NCBI GenBank assembly: GCA_037178675.1
Contig: JAYMGJ010000542.1
Coordinates: forward strand, 1 to 64,000
Source: Scleroderma bovista
Lineage: Eukaryota; Basidiomycota; Agaricomycetes; Boletales; Sclerodermataceae
DNA length: 64,000 bases
Direction: 5' to 3'
In this document: piece after piece, positions 21,516 through 31,825 of the stretch
Layout: every line of letters starts with the position of its first letter
Position numbering within the stretch: the first letter of the stretch is position 1
Position numbers and translations under genes: made by a program
Notes under the pieces: generated by a model
Database searches by the model: none
Told to the model about the DNA's origin: nothing
The model's input: only the letters and a program-made list of their open reading frames with translations

Positions 21516-21802
21516 TGTTGAAGTCGCATGTGCACCTGGCATAAACCATTGACAAAGTGCGCACAAGACTGCGACCCATATTAGTGTAGACTTAGTAATA
21601 GTCCTCTTTAGAGTAGATGTTACATGTCACATGTCACATGTCACAGTCACATGTCACACTATTTGTTGTATATAAACAGCGTACATCGCTTATATAATAT
21701 ACAGCTCTTGACCAGCTACCGCTACCATCTCAGGTTGTGCACTCCACCCAACAGGTGAGTTGGAGTAGCAGTTCCTCTATGTATATAGGTATTGCTTCAA
21801 CA
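21516..21802 (+). repeat. Copia 5' LTR (287 bp)
   Basis: It starts TGTTGAAGTCGCATG and ends TTGCTTCAACA, with the inverted tips TGTTGAAG/CTTCAACA. It matches 28,103-28,390 and, inverted, the solo LTR at 44,705-44,992. A TATATAAA box is at 21,669-21,676. GACTG precedes it. Confidence 0.95.
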
Positions 21803-21816
21803 GGTTATGAGCCCTG
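21803..21816 (+). promoter_or_regulatory. Copia primer-binding site complementary to the initiator tRNA-Met anticodon arm
   Basis: Directly after the LTR comes GGTTATGAGCCCTG. Its complement, CAGGGCTCATAACC, is the anticodon stem-loop of eukaryotic initiator tRNA-Met (CAU anticodon). Priming from a cleaved half-tRNA is known for Drosophila copia and some fungal relatives; here it is inferred from the match. Confidence 0.75.
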
Positions 21817-22185
21817 TGAGCGCACTGTGTGCAGCAGTGCACCAGACAGCGCTCCAGCTCCCTGAGCATCGCTTTAACTAGCTTGATGCTGTGGACCACA
21901 GTGAGCTCCTAGCTGAGCCCCTGCACAGCCACAAGGCGAAGTCGGTCGACGACTTGCACCAGACAGTGAGCTCCTAGTTGAGCACCTGTACTGCCACAGG
22001 CAAAGTTCGTCGATGACTTGCGCCAACCATGGCAAACATCGTCGACAACTTGCGCTGGCATGACCTAGTCATGAGTTAGCTGTTGACAGAAGTGCCTTCA
22101 CTGGCACTCAGGTGTTTCTTCTTTTCTTGCTTGTCCGTTGTCGCATTCACTTGCTGACTCCGTTGACACCCAACAGAACATCACT
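21817..22185 (+). other. Copia leader region with internal near-repeats
   Basis: The untranslated leader holds two or three imperfect copies of a ~75-bp piece (GTGAGCTCCTAG(C/T)TGAGC.., GCACCAGACAG.., CGTCGA(C/T)GACTTGCGC..) between about 21,840 and 22,060. Packaging or structural roles are possible but not shown. Confidence 0.5.
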
Positions 22186-23385
22186 ATGTCCAGCGCTCTC
22201 GACAAGATGGTTCCCGTGTTCACTGGCTCCAACTGGCAGCAGTGGCACACTTCTATGCAGGCCTACCTTCGGGCACAAGGCCAATGGTACATTTATTCGA
22301 CAATGCAACCTGCTGTGGGTCATGATGACCAAAAGGAGTGGGACGACAACACTGAAAGAGCACTCGGTAACATCACCTTGCGCCTCGCCCCTTCGATCCA
22401 GGTTGTGGTCTCGGACCTCGACAATGTTAAGGACATCTGGGACCACCTGAAGAAGAACTTCGGCGCCCCCAGTATTGGGTCTGCCTACACTGAGCTTAGC
22501 AAGCTCCTGGCAACTACCATTCCCACTGGCTCCCATCCCGCTCCAGCTATCACCAAAGTGCTTAGCCACTTCGCTTATCTCAAGGACACCAGCTTCAAGT
22601 TCCCTGCCCCCGTGCAGGCAATGATCATTCTGTGCAAGCTCCCTCCCACTATGGAGGTCGTAGCTCAAATTCTTAGCCAGACATCGCCTGACGAGATCAA
22701 GAACCTCAAGCCTGATGGGATCATCAAGGCTGCCATGCTCTCTTTTGAGCAGAAAGGCGCCTCTTCCCGCGCTGGTGGTAAGGGCCCCCAGGCCAACAAG
22801 CTTAGCGCTGTGAAGCGCAAGCCAGCTGACCCCAAGTTCGCCCAGCAGCAGCAGCAGCCCCAGAGGCAGCAGCAGCAGCAAGGCGGGTCCAATGGCGGTG
22901 CAAGCGGAAACGCTCCTGCCCAAGGACAGGGAGGCCGCACTCGATGGGGCGGCAAGGCTTGCGCTCACTGCAAAAACGCCCAACAAGCCACCTTCACTAC
23001 ATATGTCCACTATGATGGACCAGAACCCACCGTCGACCCTTGTGCCCTGGCTCACACCCCCGGTGCTACCAACTATGGCCCCCCCACTTTTGAAAATACT
23101 ATCAAGGCCTTCGATTTGGCACACCGTCTGGGGGTAGAGCCCTCCTGCCAGACCATCTGCACCCTCGACCAAGTTGTGTCGTTGGCGAGTGCGAACCTGG
23201 ACCAGCCTGAGGCTGGTCCCTCCTCGCTGAAGCGCCCTCGTCTTGAGGAGCACATCACAATGTATGAGGAGGATGCCATCTCCCTTGGGGATGAAGAGCC
23301 CTTCACCCATGAACCGTTCGCTGATGACGAGTTCGATGAGATTGATCGATGGTCCTCGACCACTACAACGCGATGTCAATGGTGA
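22186..23385 (+). CDS. gag: Copia Gag (UBN2/DUF4219-type)
   Basis: 400 residues from ATG 22,186. VPVFTGSNWQQWHTSMQAYL is the DUF4219-like start, and DNVKDIWDHLKKNFGAPS to MLSFEQKG is the gag-polypeptide (UBN2) fold. A Gln-rich stretch (QQQQQPQRQQQQQ) and a basic/Gly stretch follow. The zinc knuckle is atypical: CAHC is present but the usual H and last C spacing is not. An in-frame ATG at 22,138 would add 16 residues; I prefer 22,186 because the SSALDKMVPVF start is typical of the family. The end overlaps the pol frame (-1 relative) from 23,346 to 23,385, but no classic slippery heptamer is visible there. Confidence 0.9.
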   Translation: MSSALDKMVPVFTGSNWQQWHTSMQAYLRAQGQWYIYSTMQPAVGHDDQKEWDDNTERALGNITLRLAPSIQVVVSDLDNVKDIWDHLKKNFGAPSIGSAYTELSKLLATTIPTGSHPAPAITKVLSHFAYLKDTSFKFPAPVQAMIILCKLPPTMEVVAQILSQTSPDEIKNLKPDGIIKAAMLSFEQKGASSRAGGKGPQANKLSAVKRKPADPKFAQQQQQPQRQQQQQGGSNGGASGNAPAQGQGGRTRWGGKACAHCKNAQQATFTTYVHYDGPEPTVDPCALAHTPGATNYGPPTFENTIKAFDLAHRLGVEPSCQTICTLDQVVSLASANLDQPEAGPSSLKRPRLEEHITMYEEDAISLGDEEPFTHEPFADDEFDEIDRWSSTTTTRCQW

Positions 23386-26300
23386 TGGGCACAGAGGCCA
23401 GCCTTTTCAGGCAAGTACCTTCTGCATGCGTGCTGATCGACACTGACACGCTCCCTTTACATGTGCACTATACGCCGTCACTGTATATAGTGAGTAGTCA
23501 CTACAACATGTCATGTCGTATCTCGAGAAATGCATATATCTGTTCGTGTTTGAATGATGCATGCTGTGCTGGCTGTAAGGGAAAAATGGTTGACGATAGC
23601 GAACTATCTGGTGCCTTCTGGCTCCTAGACTCTGGTGCATCATGCCACTTTACTGGTGACATAGGTGATTTCGCCTCCTATAATGCGCTAAAGCGAGCGC
23701 ACTACACCAAAACGGCAAATGGTGTAGCACTAATTGCTGGCATTGGCACAGTATTACTCCGGTGCCTAGACCACAACTCAGGGGATGAGAAAGTCATTAC
23801 ACTCACCCAAGTGCTCCATATGCCAGGCGCTACTGCACACCTTATTTCTATGGGCGAAATGCTCCAGCATAATTACAAAGTCACTGGCGATAAGAGAGGC
23901 ATTAGCCTCACCCATAAAGCAGAATGCCTATGGTTTGGGCCAGACCCAGAAGATGATTGCAACATCATTTTTGGGATTAGATCTAATTACATCGCCTCTG
24001 TGAGCAAAGTCGATTATGACATTATGCACCGGAGATTCGGGCACCCCTCAAAGGAAGTACTCCGACACGTGCAAAAACATACGCAGCACTTCCCAGAGAT
24101 CCACTTTCCTACTGAGGATTGTGTTTGCCCTGGATGTGCTCTTGGCAAGATGCCCAATCAAGCTTTCCCAGAAAATGAAAGACATGCTTTCAAGCCCTTT
24201 GAGCTGGTGCACTCTGATCTGAAATCCTTCCCAGTTACGTCGTACTGGAAATTCAAATATGTTATCACCTTCTACGATGACTATACTTCTCACGCCTGGA
24301 CTATGCCTCTTCGCTCCAAAGCTGCAGCGATTACGGCTGCCAAAGATTTCCTTGAAATGGTGCGTGTCCAACATGATACACACGTCATTGGATGGATGTC
24401 CGATGCCGGTGGAGAGTATAAATCTGATCTGTTTGATCAAGCACTCCTTGAGAAAGGAATTAAAATATACCAAAGTGCTCCAAGAACTCCCATGCAGAAT
24501 GGCCGCACCGAGCGTTTTGGGTGCACTCTCATGGACAAAGCTGAGTCTATGCAGCATCAAGCCTGCATTCCTGACTCTTGGTGGGAATTTGTGTTCGCTC
24601 ACACAACCCACATTTACAACCGTACTCCGGTAGCTCGCCTGCGATGGCGCACCCCCCATGAAATGCTTAAGGGGGAGATGCCTAACATCGACCACCTCCG
24701 TGTATTTGGCTGTGGAGCCTTTGTCTACCTCCCAGCCTCGGCTCGAGCAAATAAGATGGCTCCCAAGTTGGAGCTAATGACTTATGTCGGTGTTGCCCCT
24801 GGCAATGAGCACAACTTCTTGTTTATGCGCTCCACCAATGCAGTGTTCACCGCTGCTCATGCCGTCTTTGATGAGCATCACTTCCCTCGCTGCCCCAAGA
24901 ACAGGCGCGAACCTCTCGAGAACCCTTTTGGAAGGGTAAATCCAAAACCTACCACTGATCGACCAGGGAATCCCCCTGATGATATTGACAGTGATGACGA
25001 TGTGGAACACGACCATGGCTACCCACATCCCCAAGCACAGGATGATGATCCAAAGCGTGAGGAACCTGAGGCTCCTGAGGAAGAGCCTAATCAAATAAAT
25101 CCTCCCCATACGCCATCTCCAGTGCCCCCACCAGCACCGAGAACGCCTTCACCAGCGAGAAACCCGCCACCTCCAGCACCGCAGCGCCCTGGCAGAGCTG
25201 AATGCCACCAGAATGTGCCGCGACCTCCTGCAGTGAATATCCCTGCCCACCCCCAACGTGAATGTAGAGCACCATTGCGCCCCAGTAACGTATATGGTGA
25301 GTGGCGACATCCCGTCGAGCAACTCTGGGATATCGAAAGTGCCTCTCGATGGCGAGAAACTGTGGGTGAGACCCCTAGGCCCCCACAACTGGACACACCA
25401 GACCATATCCCTGGTGGTTTCCCCAACACCTCTGCAATGCCCAGTGAGGAAGATGTGCAAAAGATGTGCGAGGAAGGGGGAGCAAACCTAGTCCGATACC
25501 TGATGGGCAAAGCCCTCGAAACCTGTGACCCTCAATACGAGAGTGTCCGCAACTGGTCCTACAAGGACATTGCTCGCTTACCCCAAGCTGAGCAGAAACT
25601 CTGGCAACTTGCTTGCCAAGAAGAGCTCGACGTGCTGCGAAAGCGCAAAGTCTTTGAGCTAGTTGACCGTCCCCGAGACCAGAAGGTCATTAAGAACCGA
25701 TGGGTCTTTGACGTGAAGTCGGATGGCCGCAAGAAAGCCCGCTGTAGAGACGTCTCCGTCTCTGCGCACGCAACGCCTCGTCCACTCTGTCCTGCTCACG
25801 TCAGGATACTCGCAGGGTGCATCGTGGCTGCAGAGCGCCCGAGCACCTCGTGCGCGCACTATCGACACCTCCCCCCTGTTCAAGTGCTCGCGCGTTGTCC
25901 CAGTCGAGGTGTTTCGCCCACAGTAAAGCGCCCGCATAGGTGTATCGTGGCTGCAGAGCGCCCGAGCTCCTAGCGCGTTTTCGGCTTCTCTCCCCGTTCC
26001 TGTGCGCGTCCGCCCCCAGTCGTCGTCTCTCCCCGGGTTCGCTACCAGCATCTGCGTAAGCATGCGCACTCGTCCCGCGCCTTTGAACCTCTGGTCAGTC
26101 CATGGTTTTTGCTTTCCTTTTGTTCACTTTGCTTTTGCGTCGCAAGTATGTGTTACCGCCCACGTTTCCTCTTTTGGTATCCCGTAGTCGCCGTTTGTTC
26201 CCGACCTTGCACCAGCGCGCTTTTCCTCTTTTAGTTAGGGCTATCGCTTAGTTGTACAGGACACTCTTTTACATCGTTGGACCCTTTTGGTTCCGTACAT

Positions 26301-28056
26301 TTGGCTCTACCACATATACTGTAGAGAGGCAAGAATAAGACAGTCTTTTTCCCCCCAAAGGATTGAGTCTCTGCGTCTAAGTGGAATTTTTCTCTGTGTC
26401 CTGAGCCTAGCCGTCGCGTCCTGTTGTCCCTCTCCCTCTCTCTCTCTCTCTCCTAGTCCTTGCTGTCTCCTCTGAGTCTCTTTTCTCGTTCAGAGCGCTC
26501 TCGCTCTCAGAAATCACACCCCAGGTCTCACTTTAGCGCGTTCATAGCGCTCCTTTGTAGCTGTGCTCTCACTTTCTCTTCCCTCTCTGCTCGGTCAAGT
26601 ACTGCGGGTACTTTATATCCCATTCCGACTCTTTACTTTAGGCCAGACCTTCTTCCCTCGGGCGAACCCATTTTCGCGCCTTCAAGGGACTCTTCCTCTA
26701 CACCACTTAGTAGCGAAAGGCTTCTCCCAGGTCGAGGGATTAGATTTCAACCAGGTCTTCTCACCAGTCGTGCGCTTTGAAACAGTGCGCCTCATGCTTG
26801 CGCTTGCCGCACTTGAAAACTGGTATATCACTGGACTTGACGTTCGGAGAGCCTACGTGTATGGCAAGCTCGACGAAGAGATCTACATGGAACAACCCGA
26901 AGGGTTTGCAGTTCCTGGGCAAGAGCGCAAAGTGCTCCCCCTCTGGCGTGCCCTCTATGGCCTCAAACAGGCCAGCCTAGCTTGGTGGCGCACACTCGAT
27001 GAGTCTCTCAAGGAACTCGGGTTTGAGCGCCTTAAGTCTGAAGCAGGCATCTTCTTCTACAAGAAGAAAGGCACCAACATCGTCATCGGGATTATCTACG
27101 TTGACGACACCTTATTCTGCGGCCCTAACAAGGCTGTTGTTGATGCCATCAAAGCGCAGTTCATGCGCAAATGGGAGTGCCGAGACCTTGGAGAACCTAA
27201 GGAGTTCCTCCGAATGCGAATCACTCGCAAGGGTCACGCTATCCACCTGGATCAATGCGCATACCTCCAAAAGGTCATCAAACGCTGCAGCATGCTTAAT
27301 GCAAAGTCTGCAAGCACCCCACTGCCAGCTGGCTACTATGCCGCCAAAAATACAGAGCCTGTTGATGCGGAACTCTGCTCCCGTTTCCAGACGGTTATTG
27401 GGTCCCTTCTGTACCTTATGTTAGGCACTAGGCCCGACATTGCTTTTGCAGTCACTCATCTCTCGCGCCATGCCGTGAACCCATCCCAGGACCACCTGTC
27501 CAAAGCACTTTATATCTGTCGCTATTTGATTGGTACACCTGATTACTCCCTAGTGTACAATGGTGGATCCGGTGCTGGCCTGATTGCATGCACGGACTCA
27601 GATTGGGGATCAGACCCTACCTCTCACCTCTCGCAAACAGGTTTTTACCTGAAGCTTGCAGATGGCTTGATCAGCTGGACTTCTCGTGTGCAGAAGACCA
27701 TTGCGTACTCGTCCACTGAGGCCGAATACATGGCTTTGAGTGATTGCGCTCGCCAAGTTACCTGGATTCGAAGTTTGCTCGGTGAGCTCAGCTATAAGCT
27801 GAAAGCTATCCCGATTTGCGGTGATAATCAGGGGTCCATATTCATGGCATCCAACCCTGTAACGGAGCCTCGCTCCAAGCACATCGACATCCGCTACCAT
27901 GGAATCCGCAAGTCAGTTGCAAAAGGTAACGTGGAACTATTCTTCATTGATGGTGCTGAGAATCCTGCCGATCTGCTCACCAAGAACTTACCCCGTGAGA
28001 AATTTGCGAAGTTCAGAGCTCAACTAGGCTTACAATTTCCCTCTGGCAGCATCTAG
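23349..28056 (+). pseudogene. pol: Copia Pol, split in the reverse transcriptase by a 960-bp insertion
   Basis: Part 1 (to 25,742) has the protease WLLDSGASCHFTGD, the GAG-pre-integrase motif (HRRFGHPSKEVL..CPGCALGK), the integrase core (VHSDLKSF, WMSDAGGEYKSD, NGRTERFGC), a Pro-rich linker, and the RT start (EELDVLRKRKVFELVD, KVIKNRWVFDVKSDG). Reading stops at KKAR. It resumes at 26,707 with LVAKGFSQVEGLDFNQVF, then ENWYITGLDVRRAYVYGKLD, IIYVDDTLFCG (the YVDD box), and RNase H with ACTDSDWGSDPTS, YSSTEAEYMALSD, KHIDIRYHGIRK, ending at 28,056. Removing 25,743-26,702 plus one 4-bp flank restores one frame (KKAR-LVAKG). Apart from this insertion no other break is seen, so the element was inactivated recently. 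Confidence 0.92.
25743..26702. mobile_element. 960-bp insertion in copia RT, ends TGTAGAG..CTCTACA
   Basis: The ends TGTAGAG and CTCTACA are inverted copies of each other and also TG..CA. It is flanked by CCGC on the left and CCAC on the right, a 4-bp target duplication with one mismatch. Inside are a direct repeat of about 35 bp (TCGTGGCTGCAGAGCGCCCGAG at 25,822 and 25,943, spacing ~120 bp), a TGTAGAGAGG word at 26,319, and a (CT)n tract near 26,430-26,452. No coding capacity is recognised. It could be a solo LTR of an unseen family or a non-autonomous DNA element. Confidence 0.75.
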
Positions 28057-28091
28057 CGCCTTATTCGCTGAAGTGCTCTACGTGCAGCACA

Positions 28092-28102
28092 GCGAGGGGG
28101 AG
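28092..28102 (+). promoter_or_regulatory. Copia polypurine tract
   Basis: GCGAGGGGGAG directly precedes the 3' LTR and is the expected site of plus-strand priming. Confidence 0.75.
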
Positions 28103-28390
28103 TGTTGAAGTCGCACGTGCACCTGGCGTAAACCGTCGATGAAGTGCGCACAAGACTGCGACCCATATTAGTGTAGACTTAGTAATAGTCCTCTTTAGAG
28201 TAGATGTTACATGTCACGTGTCACGTGTCACTGTCACGCATCACACTGTTTGTTGTATATAAACAGCGTCCACCACTTATATAATATAACAGCTCTTGAC
28301 CAGCTACCGCTACCATCTCAGGTTGTGCACTCCACCCAACAGGTGAGTTGGAGTAGCAGTTCCTCTACGTATATAGGTATTGCTTCAACA
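28103..28390 (+). repeat. Copia 3' LTR (288 bp)
   Basis: It has the same tips and TATA box as the 5' LTR, with about a dozen substitutions and small differences relative to it. The sequence after it (TACCT) does not repeat the GACTG found before the 5' LTR. Confidence 0.95.
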
Positions 28391-28413
28391 TACCTAAGTC
28401 CAGCTATGCCACC

Positions 28414-28958
28414 ATGTCCTCTGAACTCATTGATGCCGCTCTTGTGACCACGCCAGTCAAAATCACCACTATTGACAGTGTTGCAGTTGTTGATATTCAC
28501 CCTCTTCTTCCAAGTGGAAGCACTACCTTGTGATGTTCACTCCATTGCAACCAGGCCCTGTTGTAAGTGCATATACTCAGCATTTATCATCATCACTGAC
28601 ATACACTTACTACAGAGACTTGTTCTTCGCCTTTATGACCGCTCAGAAGGTCCAGTGCCTCAGCCTTGCAGCCAGGCTGATCTGGAGGGATTTGCTTCTG
28701 CTAAAGTGTAAGTACATATCTTTTATTACAGTCTTGCTCATGGATCTAGTCATCACCTTATCCCAGAGACAGTCCTGTGTCTTGTATGTCCCCCCAGGGC
28801 GGGAGAGACAAAGAAGAGGGTCCATGTGGAGCAGATGTTGCCAGAGGACATTTTGCAACGATCGCATAATGTCTCACACACCTGGAAATGCTCTCAAACT
28901 GACCTTGACAAGAATACCACTCTGGAGAATACCAAGTGGCTTCATACAGGTGCATAGA
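28414..28958 (+). pseudogene. Small unrecognised gene next to the copia 3' LTR
   Basis: An ATG in a strong context (GCCACCATG) 24 bp after the LTR opens MSSELIDAALVTTPVKIT..HPLLPSGSTTL, which then hits TGA at 28,531. One base later the frame MFTPLQPGPV continues, is joined by an intron (28,563-28,615, GTAAGT..CTACAG) to RLVLRLYDRSEGPVPQPCSQ and, after a second short intron starting at 28,708, to HHLIPETVLCLVCPPRAGE and LPEDILQRSHNVSHTWKCSQ, ending at 28,956-28,958. One missing base near 28,530 would explain the break. I do not recognise the family; the two Cys pairs (CLVC, WKC) are noted without a claim. Confidence 0.4.
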
Positions 28959-29141
28959 CTTTTGTTGGACTTTTGTTATCATTGGCACTCGTGTACGTTT
29001 TATTGTTGGCATCATTCCCGCAACGCTGTTGTCTGTATAATTACTGTATCATGTTCCATGTCTTGTAATCACGCAAAATAAAATACAATGTATAATCATT
29101 GCCGTGTACACTGTCCGAAAATGCATGTGTGGTAGAAAAAG

Positions 29142-30311
29142 CTAAGTTTCTTCATTGTTCTCAATCCCAATGTGTGCGAGGTCCAATCCCATTTTCTCAA
29201 CCAAGAAATACCTATCCTCTTGCACACCTTCCAGCAGATTGATGCAGTGAGGAACCATGCCGACGACAGAACAAATAGCAGTGACTTTGATGGCACATAG
29301 GCTGGCATTGCCTAGCTTTGTGCTTGAGACAATGACTCCGAATGACTCCTGAAATATGTAGGGCTGTGGAGGTGAGTATAACATGACCAAAGCAATATTT
29401 GCAAAGTGGTACTGCCGGGGCTGTTTGGGGTCAGGGTCACCATATATGTCATCACCGCCATCCTGCACAACCACTCTGGCAAAGTATTGCACTTCTGCAA
29501 TGCGATGCTCCCCCCCAATGATAGCCTGTAACTCTGACAGTAAGCATTTAGAGGTACGAGGAGCAGTAACAAAAGGCTCACAACAATGTTTTGAGCCATA
29601 TGTAGTTCCTTGAGTGGCTTCTGTGATTCAACAAACTCGGAGTGTGCAATCTGCCCATTTGGCAGGCATAAAAGTCCCCAACAATGGACATGCAGTATCT
29701 CGGGTTGTCCAGCATACTGAGAAATGATTTGTGCTTCAGGGCCATGCACCTTGATCAGGCGTTTGTCGCGTTTTGGCAACAAGACATAGCCATTGCCCAA
29801 GTCCTCAGATGCATGAGGATTGCCACCTTTGCCTGTGAGATCAAGATCAGGAATCATGGCTTTAAGAGCATTGACCTGGCAACGACGGATGCCCTGCTGG
29901 GCAAGGTTGGAGAATGGATCAGATGGCTGGCAAATCTCTTGTCCAAGGTTACCAATTGTGCGCTCCATCGTCCATTGGGAGGAGCATATAGGCGAACCAA
30001 CACGGGCAGCTTCCGAGGCGAGATGGTTTGTCAGGTGGACACAGGGGCATATAAAGTGAATTTGATCTGTGTGCCATTGGTAGTATAATATCTCAAACTT
30101 GTTCTCCCATTCTGCTAGATAGTTCTGAGCACATTGGAGTTGTGCCAGAGTTATGCTGTACTGACCCATGATACAAAAACCTGTGACGAACTTGCAAAAA
30201 TTGCGCCAGAGGTCATGGGGAAGAATGCCATATAGAAGGGCCAGACAAAGAGAGTATATCCAGGTGATGTATTCGGCTGCTTTATACCACAAATTTGCAT
30301 GGAGCGAGGGG
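29142..30311 (-). pseudogene. Tnp2-type (CACTA-like) transposase, C-terminal part
   Basis: The minus strand reads QWTMERTIGNLGQEICQPSD, NLAQQGIRRCQVNALKAMIP, DLGNGYVLLPKRDK and, after a 48-nt intron (29,534-29,581), EVQYFARVVVQDGGDDIYGD and NIALVMLYSPPQPYIFQESF, with a stop at 29,142. These are the conserved C-terminal blocks of basidiomycete proteins annotated as transposase family Tnp2. The coding sequence begins abruptly at 30,311, where the 1.05-kb inverted arm starts, so the catalytic N-terminal part is missing. No stop is seen inside the remaining part. Confidence 0.7.
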
Positions 30312-31364
30312 TGTACTACCAAAAATGTGTAGTACTGATTACCTAATGTTGTGTAGTGTTGATGTGATAGTGTTCATTACCAAAAATGCGGACTGTTGAT
30401 TAGCCATTATTGTGTGGTATTGTTGTAGTGCACCACCCAAAATCTGTAGTGTTGATTACCCAATGTTGTGTAGTGTTGATTACCAAAAGTGCGGACTTCT
30501 GATTAGCCATTATTGTTTAGTGTTGATTACCAAAAATGCGGACTATTGATTAGGAAATGTAGTGTAGTGTTTGTGTATTGGAGTTGATTACCAACATTGT
30601 GTAATTTTCATTAACTAAATTCAGTAGTGTCAACACTTGATTACATAAGCTCTCCAAGCGCCACTACTCAAACATTACCATATTTGGTCAATAGTTGACT
30701 TCAAATATTCCCACCTTTGTTCTGGTACTTTTCTTCCCCTTCTGTGCTTCCTGGTCCAAATGTACTGTAAAAATGATTCTGTATCCCATATTACCCTATA
30801 GGATCACCATTGGACCCTCATCTAAATGTGCAAGGGGCTCTGTATCCCCAGAGAGTAGTGCAGGCTTAAAAACACCAAAAATGTTCGCATTTTTGATACA
30901 TTCAACATATCAGCTTAAAGAATGCATCCCCATACAGGGGATATATGTACCTACAACATATTTACAGTCCACAGCATGGGATCCATGTCCTGGTGCGATG
31001 TTTTATGTTTTTCCTTTGCAAACATATCACCATGGCAGGCAATTACTAGGAGGTATGGTGGCTACTGGATGGTCTCCAGTGGTATTACTATGCTATACCA
31101 AAGTCCCAATACAATCTAGTGAGCAGCTGACCACTCCAAGAGGAGCAGCATAGAAAACAGCACTTTCATAACAATAGGTGCTGTATGATCCTCCAGATCA
31201 GGTATGCACAATATGACTATCTCAAAAGCTGGGGGATACCATACAGTAGTGGATACAATTTACTCAAGTCAATACCACTTGATGTGGGGGAGGGAAGGGC
31301 ACAATAACATACAGAAGGCGTGGGAAAATACCCCACAAAATGCGGAGATATGCAAAAACATTAC
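30312..31364 (+). repeat. Left arm of a 1.05-kb inverted repeat
   Basis: This arm and 41,667-42,720 are inverted copies; in the parts compared by eye I found one difference (GTGTGGTATTG versus GTGTAGTATTG). The outer part consists of degenerate repeats built on TACCAAAAATGCGGACT and GTTGTGTAGTGTTGATTACC. The inner part has a 152-codon open frame at 30,695-31,153, identical in both arms, with no recognised motif. The left arm starts abruptly against the Tnp2 fragment; the right arm continues outward in more of the same repeats. Confidence 0.9.
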
Positions 31365-31825
31365 TTATCTTGAGAAATTTACAGTCACTGCAAGGCCAGA
31401 TTGGGAGCGGGGGCACATGCCTTGCCTTTCCAGGAAAGAGGGGGCGGGACCCCGACAGTCAGGAGCCCATGTCAGCATGGGGGTGCCTTGCTGGGATGGC
31501 ATCGTTGCTGTAAGTCCGCGAGTGTCAGTGAGCGTGAGCTGTGACAGGCGTGATTGACGGAGTGCTCGACAGAATGGAATGGGTGCTGGGCTCAGGCTGA
31601 GTGAGACTGTCCGAAGGCCGAGGGATGAAAAAAACTCAATTTGGTGGCTCACTGTGGGATCACCAGACTCATCAGAGGGACAGAAAAGGCAACATAGCAT
31701 TGTAGTGACTCTAAGGAACGCAAATATGAAGAACTGACTCTAGGGTACAGGAACACAAATAAAAGGAAATGTCTAGTTGAAAAACCAAAATGAAAAATGA
31801 AAAAGATTGCTGGTCACTGTTGTCG
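31365..31825. other. Spacer between left arm and Crypton gene
   Basis: No gene is recognised. A GC-rich piece (31,400-31,560) is followed by an AT-richer stretch. It lies downstream of the Crypton stop codon and probably holds its 3' end. Confidence 0.4.

Noticed and set aside
22147..23379. A 410-codon minus-strand frame opposite copia gag
   Set aside because: It is the complement of a codon-biased gag gene, has no recognisable motif and lacks a promoter or intron pattern, unlike the antisense gene of the chromovirus.
30695..31153. The 152-codon frame in the inverted arms as a real gene
   Set aside because: Identity in both arms follows from the DNA identity; no motif or intron pattern supports a protein.
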